From Roseomonas sp. (GTDB lineage Bacteria > Pseudomonadota > Alphaproteobacteria > Acetobacterales > Acetobacteraceae): 64,000 nucleotides of DNA. Below are positions 41,638 to 52,844 of the stretch, one piece after another. A model generated the notes under the pieces. That model did no database searches and was not told where the DNA came from. It saw only the letters and a list, made by a program, of their open reading frames with translations. The stretch is taken from contig JADCFA010000012.1 in assembly GCA_020249775.1 (NCBI GenBank), positions 112,414 through 176,413 on the forward strand. The letters are read 5' to 3'. The position numbers and the translations under genes are program-made. Position 1 is the first letter of the stretch; each line of letters starts with the position of its first letter.

Positions 41638-44310
41638 ATGAACTCTACCCCCGTAGCGGCCGAAAAAGCCGCGCCGCGTTATGATTTCAACCGTGCCGAG
41701 CCGCGCTGGCAGCAAGCTTGGCAGGACCGCGCCTGTTTTGTGGTGCCCGATGTGCCGCCGGCGGATGCGCGGAAATATTATGTGCTGGAGATGTTCCCCT
41801 ACCCCAGCGGCAAGATCCATATGGGCCATGTGCGCAATTATACGCTGGGCGATGTGGTCGCGCGCTATAAGCGCGCGCGCGGGCATTTGGTGATGCACCC
41901 CATGGGCTGGGACGCGTTTGGCCTGCCCGCGGAAAACGCAGCGCGGGAGCGCGGCATCCACCCCGCCAAATGGACCTATGACAATATCGCCAATATGCGC
42001 GCGGAATTGCAGCGCATGGGGCTATCGCTTGATTGGGCACGTGAATTCGCGACCTGCGATGTGGAGTATTACGGGCGGCAGCAGAAATTACTGCTGGATT
42101 TCTGGCGCGCAGGGCTGGTGGAGCGCAAGGAATCTTGGGTGAATTGGGACCCGGTGGATGGCACCGTGCTTGCCAATGAACAGGTGATTGATGGGCGCGG
42201 TTGGCGTTCCGGCGCTTTGGTTGAGAAAAAGCAGCTCAGCCAATGGTTCTTGAGCATTACGAAGTTTGCGCCTGATTTGCTGGAGGCGCTTGGTGGGCTG
42301 GATCGCTGGCCGGAACGCGTGAAGCTGATGCAATCCAATTGGATCGGGCGGAGCGAAGGCGCGCGGGTGCGCTTCAAGCTGACGGAAGCGGTTATGGGCA
42401 GCCGTCCTGATGATCCGAGGGCTTTGCCCGAGGGTCTGAATCAGGCCGGCGCGCCGCAGGCGCATATCAACGAAGTTGAAGTATTCACGACCCGGCCCGA
42501 CACATTGTTTGGCATGTCCTTCCTCGCGGTTGCGGCAGAGCATCCCTTGGCCGCCGCTGCCGGGGCGCGTGATGCCAAGGCGGCTGAATTCATCGCCGAA
42601 TGCCGCCGCATGGGCACCTCGGAAGCTGCCATCGAACAGGCGGAAAAGCGCGGTTATGACACCGGCTTTAGGGTCAAGCATCCCTTCAACGGGCGTGAAT
42701 ACCCGGTCTGGATCGCGAATTTCGTGCTGATGGAATATGGCACGGGTGCGATTTTCGGCTGCCCCGCGCATGACCAGCGCGATCTGGATTTCGCGCGCAA
42801 ATACGGGCTTTCCGTGACCCCCGTTGTGCTGCCGCCTGGTGCTGATGCCGTGACCTTCAACGTTGGCGATGTTGCGCATACCGAAGATGGGGTCGCGTAT
42901 AATTCTGGTTTCCTGGATGGGCTTGGTGTGGCGGCGGCAAAACGGCGGGTGATTGATGAGCTGGAAAAGCTTGGCGCTGGTCAGGGCCTTGTGAATTGGC
43001 GTCTGCGCGATTGGGGTGTTTCACGCCAGCGCTATTGGGGCTGCCCCATTCCCTTCATCCATTGCGATGATTGCGGCGTGGTGCCGGTGCCGGATGATCA
43101 ATTGCCGGTGCGCCTGCCCGATGATGTGGATTTCGCCAAGCCCGGCAATCCTTTGGATAATCACCCAAGCTGGAAGCATGTGGCCTGCCCGAAATGCAGC
43201 AAGCCCGCGCGGCGGGAGACGGATACTTGCGATACTTTCGTTGATTCTTCCTGGTATTACGCGCGCTTCTGCTCCCCGCGCGCGGCGGAGCCGGTGACCA
43301 AGGGGGCCGTGGATGGCTGGTTGCCGGTTGATCAATATATCGGCGGCATTGAACACGCGATTTTGCATTTGCTCTATTCGCGTTTCTTTTCCCGCGCCAT
43401 GAAGGAAACCGGACATCTTTCCGTGGATGAACCCTTTGCCGGGCTTTTCACGCAAGGCATGGTCCAGCATGAAAGCTATAAGGGCGCCGATGGCCGTTGG
43501 CTCTACCCGGAGGAGGTTGAATTCGCGGTCAGCCCAGATGGCGCGCGCAGCGCCACCGTAAAGGGCAGCACCGAAGCAGTGACGATTGGCCGGGTTGAGG
43601 CCATGTCCAAATCCAAGCGCAATACGGTGGACCCAGGTGCGATCATCGCGAAATACGGCGCCGATACCGCGCGCTGGTTCATCCTTTCCGATAATCCGCC
43701 CGAACGCGATATGGAATGGACGGAATCAGGTGTGGCTGGCGCCTATCGCTTCACGCAACGCGTGTTTCGCATTGTGGAAGCGGCACTCCCCGGCCTGCCA
43801 CCTGCCGGCAGCGCGCCGGAGGAAGCCGGCAAGGCGCTGCGGCGCGCGACCCATCGCGCCATTGCAACCGTGACCGAAGCCTTGGAGACCTTTGCCTTCA
43901 ATGTCGCGGTGGCGCGGCTTTATGAATTCGCCAATGCCATCGAAGCTGCGAAGGACGCACCGGGTGGCGCGCGGCGCGAAGCGCTTGAGATGCTCGCGCG
44001 ACTTTCCGCCCCCATGATGCCGCATCTTGCAGAAGAAATTTGGTCCCTGCTGCGGCCCAATGATGCAGCGCTGGTCGCCGAACTCCCCTGGCCGGAAGCT
44101 GATGCAGCCTTGTTGGTTGCGGAAAGCGTGACCCTTGCCGTGCAGGTTTTGGGTAAGCTCCGTGCCACTATTGAAGTGCCGGTCGGCGCCAGTGAGGACG
44201 CAATCTTCGCCGCCGCTGAGGCGGAGGAAAATGTGCAGCGCGCCTTGGGTGGCAAGCCGATCAAAAAGCGCATCCATGTGCCGGGAAGGGTGGTCAATTT
44301 TGTCATCTAG
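41638..44310 (+). CDS. leuS: Leucyl-tRNA synthetase
   Basis: 890-residue class I synthetase. The HIGH-type motif is in [10 protein letters not shown] (about 52-61), the editing domain (about 230-440) includes the T-R-P-D-T-L-F-G segment, and the KMSKS loop is A-M-S-K-S-K-R-N near 655. Typical bacterial length and layout. The ATG at 41638 fits the N-terminus; the upstream open frame is not needed. lptE and holA follow in the common alphaproteobacterial order. Confidence 0.97.
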   Translation: MNSTPVAAEKAAPRYDFNRAEPRWQQAWQDRACFVVPDVPPADARKYYVLEMFPYPSGKIHMGHVRNYTLGDVVARYKRARGHLVMHPMGWDAFGLPAENAARERGIHPAKWTYDNIANMRAELQRMGLSLDWAREFATCDVEYYGRQQKLLLDFWRAGLVERKESWVNWDPVDGTVLANEQVIDGRGWRSGALVEKKQLSQWFLSITKFAPDLLEALGGLDRWPERVKLMQSNWIGRSEGARVRFKLTEAVMGSRPDDPRALPEGLNQAGAPQAHINEVEVFTTRPDTLFGMSFLAVAAEHPLAAAAGARDAKAAEFIAECRRMGTSEAAIEQAEKRGYDTGFRVKHPFNGREYPVWIANFVLMEYGTGAIFGCPAHDQRDLDFARKYGLSVTPVVLPPGADAVTFNVGDVAHTEDGVAYNSGFLDGLGVAAAKRRVIDELEKLGAGQGLVNWRLRDWGVSRQRYWGCPIPFIHCDDCGVVPVPDDQLPVRLPDDVDFAKPGNPLDNHPSWKHVACPKCSKPARRETDTCDTFVDSSWYYARFCSPRAAEPVTKGAVDGWLPVDQYIGGIEHAILHLLYSRFFSRAMKETGHLSVDEPFAGLFTQGMVQHESYKGADGRWLYPEEVEFAVSPDGARSATVKGSTEAVTIGRVEAMSKSKRNTVDPGAIIAKYGADTARWFILSDNPPERDMEWTESGVAGAYRFTQRVFRIVEAALPGLPPAGSAPEEAGKALRRATHRAIATVTEALETFAFNVAVARLYEFANAIEAAKDAPGGARREALEMLARLSAPMMPHLAEEIWSLLRPNDAALVAELPWPEADAALLVAESVTLAVQVLGKLRATIEVPVGASEDAIFAAAEAEENVQRALGGKPIKKRIHVPGRVVNFVI

Positions 44311-44836
44311 ACGCGCCATGATCGCGCTTGGCTTGCCATTTCTGGCGGCAGGCTGCGGCTTTCGGCCCATGCATGGTCGAAGCGGCGTGCGCGAAGATGC
44401 GCAAGTGTCAGACGCGCTTGCAGCCGTGAAGGTGGGGCTGATCACTGAACGCCAGGGGCAATTGCTGCGGCGGCGGTTGGAAGAAGGCTTGGCCCCAATG
44501 GGTCGTGGCACCGTCACGGTAAAATACGATCTGCGCGTCGGGCTTGGCTATGGCGCGGAGATTCAGGGTTTTCGCCGTGATGGTTTCCCAAGCCGCGTGC
44601 GCTTCACCGCCACCGCGCAGTGGTCGCTTTTTGATCTTGGCGCGCCACCGCGCGAAATCACCCGGGGCACTGAACGCGCCTCTGATGCCTATGACATTCC
44701 CGAAAACCAGTTCTTCGCCGCCGATGTCGCGCGCGAGACGATGGAGCGCCAATTGATTGATGAATTGGCCCGACACATTCTGGAAAGGCTCGCCATGCAT
44801 TTCCGCCGGGCAGCGCAAGGCACGGCGCCGGCCTGA
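44300..44836 (+). CDS. lptE: LPS assembly lipoprotein LptE
   Basis: 178 residues from a TTG at 44300, overlapping the leuS stop. This start adds the basic M-S-S-R-R-A before the hydrophobic core and lipobox (L-A-A-G-C), making a proper signal peptide, and has GGAAGGG upstream; the later ATG at 44318 gives a signal without positive charge and no ribosome site. The mature part opens with C-G-F-R-P-M-H, typical of LptE, which plugs LptD in the outer membrane for LPS export. leuS-lptE-holA order supports it. The TTG call is an inference. Confidence 0.88.
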   Translation: MSSRRAMIALGLPFLAAGCGFRPMHGRSGVREDAQVSDALAAVKVGLITERQGQLLRRRLEEGLAPMGRGTVTVKYDLRVGLGYGAEIQGFRRDGFPSRVRFTATAQWSLFDLGAPPREITRGTERASDAYDIPENQFFAADVARETMERQLIDELARHILERLAMHFRRAAQGTAPA

Positions 44837-44838
44837 CC

Positions 44839-45864
44839 ATGGCCAAACTTGATGCGCGGCGTATTGCTGGCTTCCTTACCGATCCGCCGCCAACGGCGCG
44901 GGTTGTGCTGATTTACGGCGATGATTTGGGGCTGGTGCGCGAAAGGGCGGACCAAGTGATCCGCGCCGTCGTGGGCGATGATCCTTTTGGCTTGGTGGAT
45001 GTGCCGCGTGATGCCGCGAGCCGCGATATCGGCCTCCTGGCCGGTGAGGCAGCACAATCTGCCTTGACCGGCGGGCGGCGCCTGGTGCGCGTGCGCGATG
45101 CGACCGATGGCTTGGCCAATGCCGCCAAGGCAGCGCTGGCTGGCCCGGGCCCTGGGCTTGTCTTGCTGGAAGCAGGTGCGCTTGCGGGGAATAAGGGCCT
45201 GCGCCCCGCGCTTGAACGTGCCAATGATGCGGCGGTGGTTATTGCCTGCTACCCCGAAACCGGCGCCGAATTGGAAGCAAGCCTTGGGCGCATGCTGAAG
45301 GAACGCGGTGTTGCGGCCGATAGCGGCGCGCTTGCCTTCATGGCTGCGCGGCTCGGCGAGAACCGCCTGCAAATCCGCCAGGAAGTGGAAAAACTAGCGC
45401 TTTATGTTGGCCCCACCAAGCGCGTGACGGAAGAAGACGCGATGGCCTGCATCGCTGAGGGTTCAACGCTTGATCTGGACCAGGCGCTGCTGGCGGCGAC
45501 CGCTGGCGATGCGGCGCTGGCAGATCGTGCGCTGGATCAAGCCTTTGCCGAAGGGGCCGCGGCGGTGCAGGTGGTGCGCGCCGCGCTGCGGCATGTGCAG
45601 CGTTTGCATCTGGCGGCGCTTGCCGTGGCGAAGGGCTCATCGCCCGGCGATGCGCTTTCCGGGTTGCGCCCGCCGGTATTCTTCAAAAGCCGTCCCGCTT
45701 TTGAAAGAGCACTCCGGCTTTGGCCCGCGCCAGCCTTGGCCGCAGCCGGTGAGGCGCTGTTGGAAGCCGAGCGCCAAACCAAAACCACCGGCATGCCCGA
45801 TGAGGCGATTGCGCGTGCTGCGGTGATGGCGCTGGCGCGCGAAGCGGTGCTGCGGCGACGTTAG
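44839..45864 (+). CDS. holA: DNA polymerase III subunit delta
   Basis: 341 residues of the clamp-loader delta subunit: early R-V-V-L-I-Y-G-D-D-L-G-L-V-R-E-R, middle A-A-R-L-G-E-N-R-L-Q-I-R-Q-E-V-E-K-L-A-L-Y, both family hallmarks. It opens the beta clamp. It begins 2 nt after lptE, probably cotranscribed with leuS and lptE. Confidence 0.93.
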   Translation: MAKLDARRIAGFLTDPPPTARVVLIYGDDLGLVRERADQVIRAVVGDDPFGLVDVPRDAASRDIGLLAGEAAQSALTGGRRLVRVRDATDGLANAAKAALAGPGPGLVLLEAGALAGNKGLRPALERANDAAVVIACYPETGAELEASLGRMLKERGVAADSGALAFMAARLGENRLQIRQEVEKLALYVGPTKRVTEEDAMACIAEGSTLDLDQALLAATAGDAALADRALDQAFAEGAAAVQVVRAALRHVQRLHLAALAVAKGSSPGDALSGLRPPVFFKSRPAFERALRLWPAPALAAAGEALLEAERQTKTTGMPDEAIARAAVMALAREAVLRRR

Positions 45865-45997
45865 GGCAGGTTGATCCATTGATAGGTCACGGATGGCCCC
45901 GTTTGAGGCAATGGTCCCCGCGCTGAATGTCGCGCCGTAAATGTGATATCTCGTTTCAATTGTGCAAGAAAAGGCGCGCCGGCCAATCATGGCACTT

Positions 45998-46076
45998 CAC
46001 GTGAATTGGGCTTGCGCGCATCGGACCGCCCCACTGAACCATCGGGCTTAATATGACCGGCTGAGCTACTGCGCCC
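45998..46076 (-). ncRNA. tRNA-like/structured RNA candidate downstream of hisD
   Basis: On the minus strand, 46076-46055 reads G-G-G-C-G-C-A-G-T-A-G-C-T-C-A-G-C-C-G-G-T-C, very close to the first 22 bases of a tRNA (acceptor strand, T-A, D-arm start). The following bases do not make an anticodon or T-arm, but a G-C-C-C/G-G-G-C hairpin and a closing stem near 46008-46013 can be drawn. Either a tRNA 5' fragment (old attachment site) or an unknown structured RNA. Confidence 0.3.
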
Positions 46077-46088
46077 ATGATCGGACAA

Positions 46089-47378
46089 TCAATTCATTCG
46101 GATGCTGATGCTCCGCCCATGGGCGTGCAGCCCTTCGGCCTCTGCCAAAGCCACCGCCGCTGGCCCGATTTGCGCGAGCGCCACGCCATTGGCTTCGACC
46201 CAGCTTGTGCGCTTGAGGAAATCAAAACTCGAAAGTCCGGAGGCGAAGCGCGCGGTGCGCCCGGTGGGCAGCACATGGTTCGGGCCCGCGATGTAATCGC
46301 CCACAGCCTCCGGGCAGAAGCGGCCCAGAAACGCTGCGCCCGCATGGCGGATTCGGCCGAGCAATGCGCGCGGATCATCCACCATCAATTGCAGATGCTC
46401 GGGCGCCAAGCGGTTGGTCAAGGCTGCGGCTTCGGCCAAGTCGCGCACCACTATCACCGCGCCATGCCGCGCCCAGCTTTCGCCGGCAATCGCAGCGCGA
46501 GGCAGGGTTGTCAGCGTGTGTTCCACGGCCCGCGCCACCGCATCCGCCAGCACCGCATCGGGCGTGATCAGGATGGATTGCGCGCTTTCATCATGTTCGG
46601 CCTGGGCCAGCAAATCCATCGCGACATGGGCGGAGTCATTGGCGCTATCGGCAATCACCACCACTTCCGAAGGGCCGGCGATGGAATCAATGCCAACACG
46701 GCCAAAGACCTGGCGCTTGGCTTCCGCGACATAGGCATTGCCTGGCCCAACAATGCGATCCACCGGCGCGATGCTGCCTGTGCCCCAAGCCAGCGCTGCC
46801 ACGGCTTGCGCGCCGCCAATACGGTAAATCTCCGTCACACCAGCACGCTTGGCCGCGGCCAGCACCAGCGGATTGAGCACGCCATCGGGTGTTGGCACCG
46901 CCATGGCGATGCGCGGCACGCCAGCCGCGCGCGCTGGCAGCGCATTCATCAGAACGGAGGATGGATAGGCCGCCTTGCCGCCGGGGACGTAAATGCCCAC
47001 CGCATCCACCGGTCCCCAGCGGAGCCCAAGCGTCAGCCCCGCCGCATCGCGCATTACCAAATCCTGCGGCAATTGCGCGCGGTGGAAGGTCTCGATCCGT
47101 TCCGCTGCCAGATTGAGCGCGGCGCGGAGTTCGGGCGCGATGGTTGCGTCCGCCGCATCAATTTCGGCCTGCGTGACGCGCAGCGCCGCCGCATTGGCGG
47201 GCTGCCAGCGATCAAACCGCGCGGTCAATTCCACCAGCGCCGCATCACCGCGCGCGCGGATATCGGCGATGATACCGGCAACAACGCCATCCACTTTTTG
47301 CGTGGTTTCGCGCGCATCATCCAATAGCGCGGTGAAGGCAGGTTCAAAGCCCGCTTCGCGCGTATCCAACCGCTTCAT
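46089..47378 (-). CDS. hisD: Histidinol dehydrogenase
   Basis: 429-residue Zn/NAD enzyme, last two steps of histidine synthesis. Typical segments: [36 protein letters not shown] and G-P-N-H-V-L-P-T. Start overlaps the hisG stop by ATGA. The dcd-murA-hisG-hisD run is tightly packed and likely one operon. Confidence 0.97.
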   Translation of the reverse strand: MKRLDTREAGFEPAFTALLDDARETTQKVDGVVAGIIADIRARGDAALVELTARFDRWQPANAAALRVTQAEIDAADATIAPELRAALNLAAERIETFHRAQLPQDLVMRDAAGLTLGLRWGPVDAVGIYVPGGKAAYPSSVLMNALPARAAGVPRIAMAVPTPDGVLNPLVLAAAKRAGVTEIYRIGGAQAVAALAWGTGSIAPVDRIVGPGNAYVAEAKRQVFGRVGIDSIAGPSEVVVIADSANDSAHVAMDLLAQAEHDESAQSILITPDAVLADAVARAVEHTLTTLPRAAIAGESWARHGAVIVVRDLAEAAALTNRLAPEHLQLMVDDPRALLGRIRHAGAAFLGRFCPEAVGDYIAGPNHVLPTGRTARFASGLSSFDFLKRTSWVEANGVALAQIGPAAVALAEAEGLHAHGRSISIRMN

Positions 47379-48076
47379 GCGGTAGCTTCCAGCGCGGCGC
47401 GGAAGCGCGCGATCCAGGCGCCAATCGCCTCTGGCCGCGTTTTCAGCGCGGTGCGATTGACAATGAGTTTGGAGGTGACATGGGCGATCACCTCAGTCTC
47501 CTTTAGACCATTGGCCTTCAGCGTGGACCCGGTTTGCACCAAATCCACGATGAGGCGCGCAAGCCCCATTGAAGGCGCCAATTCCATCGCGCCATTCAAA
47601 TGCACAATCTCTGCCTGCACACCGCGGGCGGCGTAATGGCGCTGCGCGATATTCGGGTATTTGGTGGCCACCGTGACGCGCGACCAGCGGCGCGGGTCAT
47701 CGGGCGTGGCATCCACGGGCTCGGCGACGGAAACGCGGCAGCGACCAATACCAAGATCAAGCGGTGCATAGATTTCCGGGTAATCGAATTCCATCAGCAC
47801 ATCGGAACCACAAACCCCAATCGCCGCCGCTCCATGCGCCACAAAAGTCGCAACATCAAAGGGGCGCACGCGAATGACATCCACCGCCGGATCATTGGTC
47901 GGGAAACGCAGGCGCCGGCTGTCTTCATCCGCGTAATCCTCGGCCGGGATCAGGCCGGCGCGGGCAAGAACGGGATGTAGTTCCTTCAGGATGCGCCCCT
48001 TAGGCAAAGCGATCACCAAGGGTGCATCGGTTTCAGCCGGCGCGCCATTCAGCGCATTGGGGATCGGGATATCCAT
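47375..48076 (-). CDS. hisG: ATP phosphoribosyltransferase, short form
   Basis: 233 residues: [10 protein letters not shown] near 24-33, V-C-G-S-D-V-L, and the phosphate loop [14 protein letters not shown]. The C-terminal ACT-like regulatory domain of long-form HisG is missing, so a separate HisZ is expected elsewhere. First step of histidine synthesis. 2 nt after murA. Confidence 0.95.
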   Translation of the reverse strand: MDIPIPNALNGAPAETDAPLVIALPKGRILKELHPVLARAGLIPAEDYADEDSRRLRFPTNDPAVDVIRVRPFDVATFVAHGAAAIGVCGSDVLMEFDYPEIYAPLDLGIGRCRVSVAEPVDATPDDPRRWSRVTVATKYPNIAQRHYAARGVQAEIVHLNGAMELAPSMGLARLIVDLVQTGSTLKANGLKETEVIAHVTSKLIVNRTALKTRPEAIGAWIARFRAALEATA

Positions 48077-48078
48077 GA

Positions 48079-49341
48079 CTACCTGCCCGCCAGTCTTTCA
48101 ATATCGGCGCCCACCGCCGCGAGTTTCGCTTCTACCCGTTCATAACCGCGATCCAGGTGATAGACGCGGTTCACAATCGTCTCACCTTCCGCGGCCAAGC
48201 CCGCGAGAATAAGGGAGACCGAGGCACGCAAATCAGTCGCCATCACCGGCGCACCTGACAGATGCTTCACGCCACGCACAATGGCCGAAGCGCCGTGGAA
48301 ATTGATGCGCGCGCCCATGCGTGACAGTTCCGGCACATGCATGAAGCGGTTTTCGAAAATCGTCTCGGTGATCATGGAAGCGCCATCGGCCACGCACATC
48401 AGCGCCATGAATTGCGCCTGCATATCGGTGGCGAAGCCGGGGAAGGGTTCGGTCATTACATCGGCCCCGCGCAAGCCATTGCTTCGCGTCACCCGCAAGC
48501 CGCCTTCTTCTTCTGCAACATCAACGCCGGCTTCGCGGAGCGTGCGTGTCACCGCGCCCAAATGATCCAAGCGCGCGCCTTGCAGCAGCAAGGAACCGCC
48601 GGTGATGGCCGCGGCACAGGCAAAGGTGCCGGCTTCGATCCTATCCGCAATGATGGGGTGCGTCGCGGCGCCAAGGCTTGCCACACCTTCCACCACCAGC
48701 CGATCCGTGCCGATGCCTTCAATCCTGGCCCCCATGCGCATCAGGCAGGCGGCAAGGTCGGTGATTTCGGGCTCTCGCGCCGCATTCATGATTTCGCTCT
48801 GCCCGCGCGCCAGGGCGGCGGCCATCAGGATGTTTTCGGTGGCACCGACCGAGACCTGCGGGAAGATGATGCGCGCACCCTTGAGGCCCTGGGGCGCGCG
48901 GGCTTCGATATAGCCGGCTGTGATTTCGATCTCGGCGCCCATTTGCTCAAGCGCCTTCAGGTGCAGATCAACCGGGCGCGTGCCGATGGCGCAGCCGCCG
49001 GGCAGGCTCACGCGTGCGCGACCATGGCGGGCGAGCAGGGGGCCAAGCACCAGGACGGAGGCACGCATCTTCCGCACGAGATCATAGGGCGCTTCCAAAT
49101 CAGTGGCAGCGCCACTGATGGTGATGCTGCGCTGGGCCTTGTCTTGCTCCACGGCCAGCCCATGATGCGCCAGCAACCCCGCCATGGTGGCAACATCGGC
49201 AAGGTCCGGCGCATTGGTGAGCGTCAGCGGCCCATCAGAAAGCAAGCCCGCCGCCATCAGCGGCAGGGCAGCGTTCTTGGCGCCCGAGATCGGGACGCTG
49301 CCCGAAAGCACGCGCCCGCCCCGAATCCGAATGCGATCCAT
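48079..49341 (-). CDS. murA: UDP-N-acetylglucosamine 1-carboxyvinyltransferase
   Basis: 420 residues, first committed step of peptidoglycan synthesis. N-terminal S-G-A-K-N-A-A-L-P binds UDP-GlcNAc; the fosfomycin-target Cys is C117 in P-G-G-C-A-I-G. Other hallmarks are [15 protein letters not shown] and E-N-R-F-M-H-V. ATG overlaps the dcd stop (TGATG). Confidence 0.97.
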   Translation of the reverse strand: MDRIRIRGGRVLSGSVPISGAKNAALPLMAAGLLSDGPLTLTNAPDLADVATMAGLLAHHGLAVEQDKAQRSITISGAATDLEAPYDLVRKMRASVLVLGPLLARHGRARVSLPGGCAIGTRPVDLHLKALEQMGAEIEITAGYIEARAPQGLKGARIIFPQVSVGATENILMAAALARGQSEIMNAAREPEITDLAACLMRMGARIEGIGTDRLVVEGVASLGAATHPIIADRIEAGTFACAAAITGGSLLLQGARLDHLGAVTRTLREAGVDVAEEEGGLRVTRSNGLRGADVMTEPFPGFATDMQAQFMALMCVADGASMITETIFENRFMHVPELSRMGARINFHGASAIVRGVKHLSGAPVMATDLRASVSLILAGLAAEGETIVNRVYHLDRGYERVEAKLAAVGADIERLAGR

Positions 49342-49895
49342 CAGAGCTTTGGCAGCGCAACGCCGCGCTGGCCCATATATTTGCCGCGGCGGTCGGCATA
49401 GCTGACCTCGGGCGGCGCTTCGCCCTTTAGAAACAGGAATTGGCAAATGCCTTCATTGGCATAGACCTTGGCGGGAAGCGGCGTGGTATTGCTGATTTCA
49501 ATCGTGACCTGGCCTTCCCATTCGGGTTCCAGCGGCGTCACATTCACAATCAGCCCGCAGCGCGCATAGGTGGATTTGCCAAGGCAGATCACCAGGATAT
49601 CGCGCGGGATGCGGAAATATTCGACCGTATGGGTCAGCACAAAGGAATTGGGCGGGATGATGCAAACCGGGCCCTTGCGCGTGACAAACCCATCTTCGGA
49701 GAAGCCCTTCGGGTCCACAATGGCATTGTCCACATTGGTGAAAATCTTGAATTCATCCGCTGCCCGCGCGTCATAGCCATAGGATGACAGGCCATAGGAA
49801 ATCACCCCTTCGCGGCGCTGGGCTTCGACAAAGGGTTCGATCATGCCGTGTTCCGCCGCCATTTTGCGGATCCAGCTATCGGGCATGATGGGCAT
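49341..49895 (-). CDS. dcd: dCTP deaminase
   Basis: 184 residues, converting dCTP to dUTP for thymidylate synthesis. Motifs: [18 protein letters not shown] (nucleotide site), P-L-E-P-E-W-E-G and C-terminal Y-x-G-Q-R-G. Usual length of the proteobacterial trimeric enzyme. First gene of the dcd-murA-hisG-hisD run. Confidence 0.96.
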   Translation of the reverse strand: MPIMPDSWIRKMAAEHGMIEPFVEAQRREGVISYGLSSYGYDARAADEFKIFTNVDNAIVDPKGFSEDGFVTRKGPVCIIPPNSFVLTHTVEYFRIPRDILVICLGKSTYARCGLIVNVTPLEPEWEGQVTIEISNTTPLPAKVYANEGICQFLFLKGEAPPEVSYADRRGKYMGQRGVALPKL

Positions 49896-49993
49896 GGTGG
49901 TTTGGCCTGGCTCAAGAATTGGCGCGGCGCGGCGCCTGGGAGGCGTGGCTTAGCCCAGCGCGGGCAGGGGGACAACCGGCGCCCAGCGATCCC

Positions 49994-51184
49994 TCACGCC
50001 GCCGCCAACCTCGGCGGCCGTGTCACCCAATTTGCCAGCGCCGCAATCACACCCACCACCAGCATTACCGGCCAGAAGGCGGCGTAGCTGCCCGTGGCAT
50101 CCACCACCCAGGCGCCGGCACCCGCGCCCAGAAACCCGCCAAGCTGGTGCGAAAAGAAGCAAATCCCATAAAGCGCGCCGAGATCCGCCACGCCAAAGCG
50201 CCGCGCAATCGCGGCCGAGGTCAGCGGGATGGTGCCAAGCCAGATGAAGCCCATCACGGCGGCAAAGATCAGCGTGCCCCATTCGGTCGGCGTCACGTTC
50301 GCGAAAACCGCAATCGCCAGTGTGCGGACCATGTAAATCCCGCCCAAGGCCACTTCCGGGCGGATGCTATTGCCAATCCGCCCGCAAACCCATGATCCCG
50401 GAATGTTGAACAGTCCCACCAGCATCAGTGCCGTCACGCCAAGCCCGGCGGGCAGGCCGCAGAGCGAAAGATGCGCGGGCAGATGCGTGGTCAAAAAGGC
50501 CAATTGAAAGCCGCAGGCGAAGAAGCCCAGCGTCAGCAGCGCGAAATCACGCTCGGCCAAGGCACGCTTTGCCAGCGCGGGTAGACCAGCAAGCCCCGTC
50601 GGGCGCCCGGTGCCCGGCCCGGGCGGCGCCCATTCCAGCCGGGGTGCGACAAAAAGCATCAGTCCCATGGTGGCGGCGAGCATCAGAAAGGCGCCAGAGG
50701 TGCCGTAATCGGTAATGCCCCATTGCACGAAGGGGATCATCGCCGCCTGGCCGATGGACCCGCCGGCGGAAGCAAGCCCCAGCGCATCGCCCCGGCGGTT
50801 TTCCGGCACGGCCCGCGCGACTGCACCCAGCACCGTGCCAGACCCCGCCGCCGCCACGCCAAGCGCGGTGCAAACGCCAATGCCGATGATCAGGCTTGGC
50901 GTGCTCGGCCAAAGCGCGGGCAGGATCAGGCCAATGGCGAAGATCACCCCGCCCCCGAGCGCGACACGCCCCGCACCGAATTTATCCGCCATGGCGCCGG
51001 CCAAGGGCTGGCCTACGCCCCAGAGCAAATTGTGCAAGGCAACCGCCGCGCCATAGGCGAAGGCTGGAATAGCGTGCTCTGCCCCCAAGGGCAGCAGGAA
51101 CAACCCAAAGGTCTGCCGCGCGCCAAGCGCCAAGGAGACCGAAGCTGCGGCGGCAATGACGACAATCCAGGCTTGTGCGGGCAT
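49994..51184 (-). CDS. MFS transporter (oxalate/formate antiporter-like)
   Basis: 396 residues with twelve predicted hydrophobic helices. N-terminal F-G-L-F-L-L-P-L-G and the loop A-D-K-F-G-A-G-R (TM2-3) fit the MFS-1/YbfB-like or OxlT-like group. No substrate assignment. It sits divergent from rplK, in the place where secE-nusG often stand. Confidence 0.83.
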   Translation of the reverse strand: MPAQAWIVVIAAAASVSLALGARQTFGLFLLPLGAEHAIPAFAYGAAVALHNLLWGVGQPLAGAMADKFGAGRVALGGGVIFAIGLILPALWPSTPSLIIGIGVCTALGVAAAGSGTVLGAVARAVPENRRGDALGLASAGGSIGQAAMIPFVQWGITDYGTSGAFLMLAATMGLMLFVAPRLEWAPPGPGTGRPTGLAGLPALAKRALAERDFALLTLGFFACGFQLAFLTTHLPAHLSLCGLPAGLGVTALMLVGLFNIPGSWVCGRIGNSIRPEVALGGIYMVRTLAIAVFANVTPTEWGTLIFAAVMGFIWLGTIPLTSAAIARRFGVADLGALYGICFFSHQLGGFLGAGAGAWVVDATGSYAAFWPVMLVVGVIAALANWVTRPPRLAAA

Positions 51185-51232
51185 ACGCCTTATATGGCGA
51201 AGCCAACCGCCCTTGGCCAGAAGAAAACCGGC

Positions 51233-51261
51233 TTGACGCGCCCGTACTCACCCCCTAAACG
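51233..51261 (+). promoter_or_regulatory. Candidate promoter of the rplK operon
   Basis: TTGACG (51233-51238), 17-nt spacer, TAAACG (51256-51261), followed by a GC-rich, hairpin-prone leader up to the rplK ribosome site GAGAGGA. The rpsL upstream region shows a very similar TTGACT-17-TAAAAG, which supports both. Confidence 0.5.
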
Positions 51262-51384
51262 CCCTTTTTCGCTGCACCGCCCTGGGAGCCATCCCGGGGC
51301 TGTTGGGCGTTTTGGGGAACGCGGGAGATCCTTTCGGGTCGCATGCACCGCGGGCCTCTCGGTTTTATGAGAGAGGATTAGACA

Positions 51385-51819
51385 GTGGCTAAGAAGATCG
51401 CAGGCTATATCAAGCTGCAGATCCCGGCCGGCAAGGCGAACCCTTCGCCGCCCGTCGGTCCCGCGCTTGGTCAGCGTGGCCTGAATATCATGCAATTCGT
51501 GAAGGAATTCAACGCGGCGACGCAGCAGATGGAACCGGGCACCCCGACGCCCGTGGTCATCACGGCTTATTCGGACCGCACCTTTTCCTTCATCACCAAG
51601 ACGCCGCCCAATACCTATTTCCTGCTGAAGGCTGCGAAGCTCGATAAGGGCTCAACCGCGCCGGGCAAGGCCGCGCCGATTGGCCGCGTGACCAAGTCTC
51701 AGCTGGTGGAAATCGCCAAGGTGAAGATGCAGCACATGAACGCCAATGACGTTGACGCTGCCGTGCGCATGCTTGCGGGTTCCGCCCGCGCCATGGGCCT
51801 TACCGTGGTGGAGGGCTAG
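51385..51819 (+). CDS. rplK: 50S ribosomal protein L11
   Basis: 144 residues from a GTG start, with GAGAGGA about 8 nt upstream. Standard N-terminus [13 protein letters not shown] and conserved [13 protein letters not shown]. Binds 23S rRNA in the GTPase-associated centre. First gene of the supercluster here; secE and nusG are not adjacent. Confidence 0.98.
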   Translation: MAKKIAGYIKLQIPAGKANPSPPVGPALGQRGLNIMQFVKEFNAATQQMEPGTPTPVVITAYSDRTFSFITKTPPNTYFLLKAAKLDKGSTAPGKAAPIGRVTKSQLVEIAKVKMQHMNANDVDAAVRMLAGSARAMGLTVVEG

Positions 51820-51823
51820 GATC

Positions 51824-52528
51824 ATGGCAAAGATCGGTAAGCGCCTGAAGGCGGCCTATACGGGTTTTGACCGTGAAAAAACCTATGCTTTGGATGAGGC
51901 GGTAAAGCTCGCCCGCGGTGCGGCCAAGGCGAAGTTTGACGAAACCATTGAAATTTCGATGAACCTTGGCATTGACCCCCGCCATGCGGACCAGATGGTG
52001 CGCGGCGTTGTGGGTCTGCCGCACGGCACCGGCAACACCGTGCGCATCGGCGTCTTTGCCCGTGGCGCCAAGGCTGATGAAGCCAAGGCCGCCGGCGCTG
52101 ATGTGGTAGGTGCCGACGACCTGGCGGCGCTGGTGCAGGAAGGCAAGATCGAATTCGATCGTTGCATCGCAACGCCTGACATGATGGGGCTGGTGGGTCG
52201 GCTTGGTAAGGTGCTCGGCCCCCGTGGCCTGATGCCGAACCCGAAGCTTGGCACCGTGACGATGGATGTGAAGGGTGCCGTGACGGCCGCCAAGGCTGGT
52301 CAGGTGGAATTCCGCGCCGAGAAGGCCGGGATTGTGCATGCCGGCATCGGCAAGGCGTCTTTCGCTGAGGCGCAGCTGGTTGAAAATGCCCGCGCTTTTG
52401 TGGAAGCGATCCAGCGCGCGCGCCCGACCGGCGCCAAGGGGACCTATGTGAAGAAGGTGGCGGTTTCCTCCACCATGGGCCCCGGCGTGAAGGTGGATGT
52501 GACCAGCCTTTCGGCCTCGGCCAATTGA
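51824..52528 (+). CDS. rplA: 50S ribosomal protein L1
   Basis: 234 residues, 4 nt after rplK. Typical [12 protein letters not shown] and [17 protein letters not shown]. In bacteria L1 also represses its own operon by binding the mRNA leader. Confidence 0.98.
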   Translation: MAKIGKRLKAAYTGFDREKTYALDEAVKLARGAAKAKFDETIEISMNLGIDPRHADQMVRGVVGLPHGTGNTVRIGVFARGAKADEAKAAGADVVGADDLAALVQEGKIEFDRCIATPDMMGLVGRLGKVLGPRGLMPNPKLGTVTMDVKGAVTAAKAGQVEFRAEKAGIVHAGIGKASFAEAQLVENARAFVEAIQRARPTGAKGTYVKKVAVSSTMGPGVKVDVTSLSASAN

Positions 52529-52844
52529 GGTTTTGGCGCGGCCCTGGGCCGTGCATCGAATTCGCTTGGCCCCAGGGCCAAGCGGGCAGGGGATGGCAAT
52601 TGCCATTTCCGAACCTGTCGGAGACCTCCTGTAGTCCTTCGGGACAGTGAAGGGCCTTTGGGCCCGCAGGGGATAGACGGTGTGCCCAAGCAGAGGCCAT
52701 CAGGGGGGCTAAGCCCCTGGAATGGCTTGGTTTGGCGTTCCGGACTGACAGGCGAACCGGGGTTGGTGCCATGCCGGCGCCCACCCCCGAGTGAACCCGG
52801 CTGGAGCCCTTCCAAAAGGCCCCAGTCACCGACGGAGACGTAGA
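52529..52844 (+). promoter_or_regulatory. L10-type leader region between rplA and rplJ
   Basis: 316 nt without a gene. A perfect 9-bp stem with a 4-nt loop lies at 52563-52584, and further GC-rich inverted repeats follow (around 52648-52665, 52700-52720). In bacteria the L10(L12)4 complex binds a kink-turn leader here to control rplJL; position and structure fit, but I did not model the kink-turn. A promoter for rplJ may also lie here. Confidence 0.5.
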
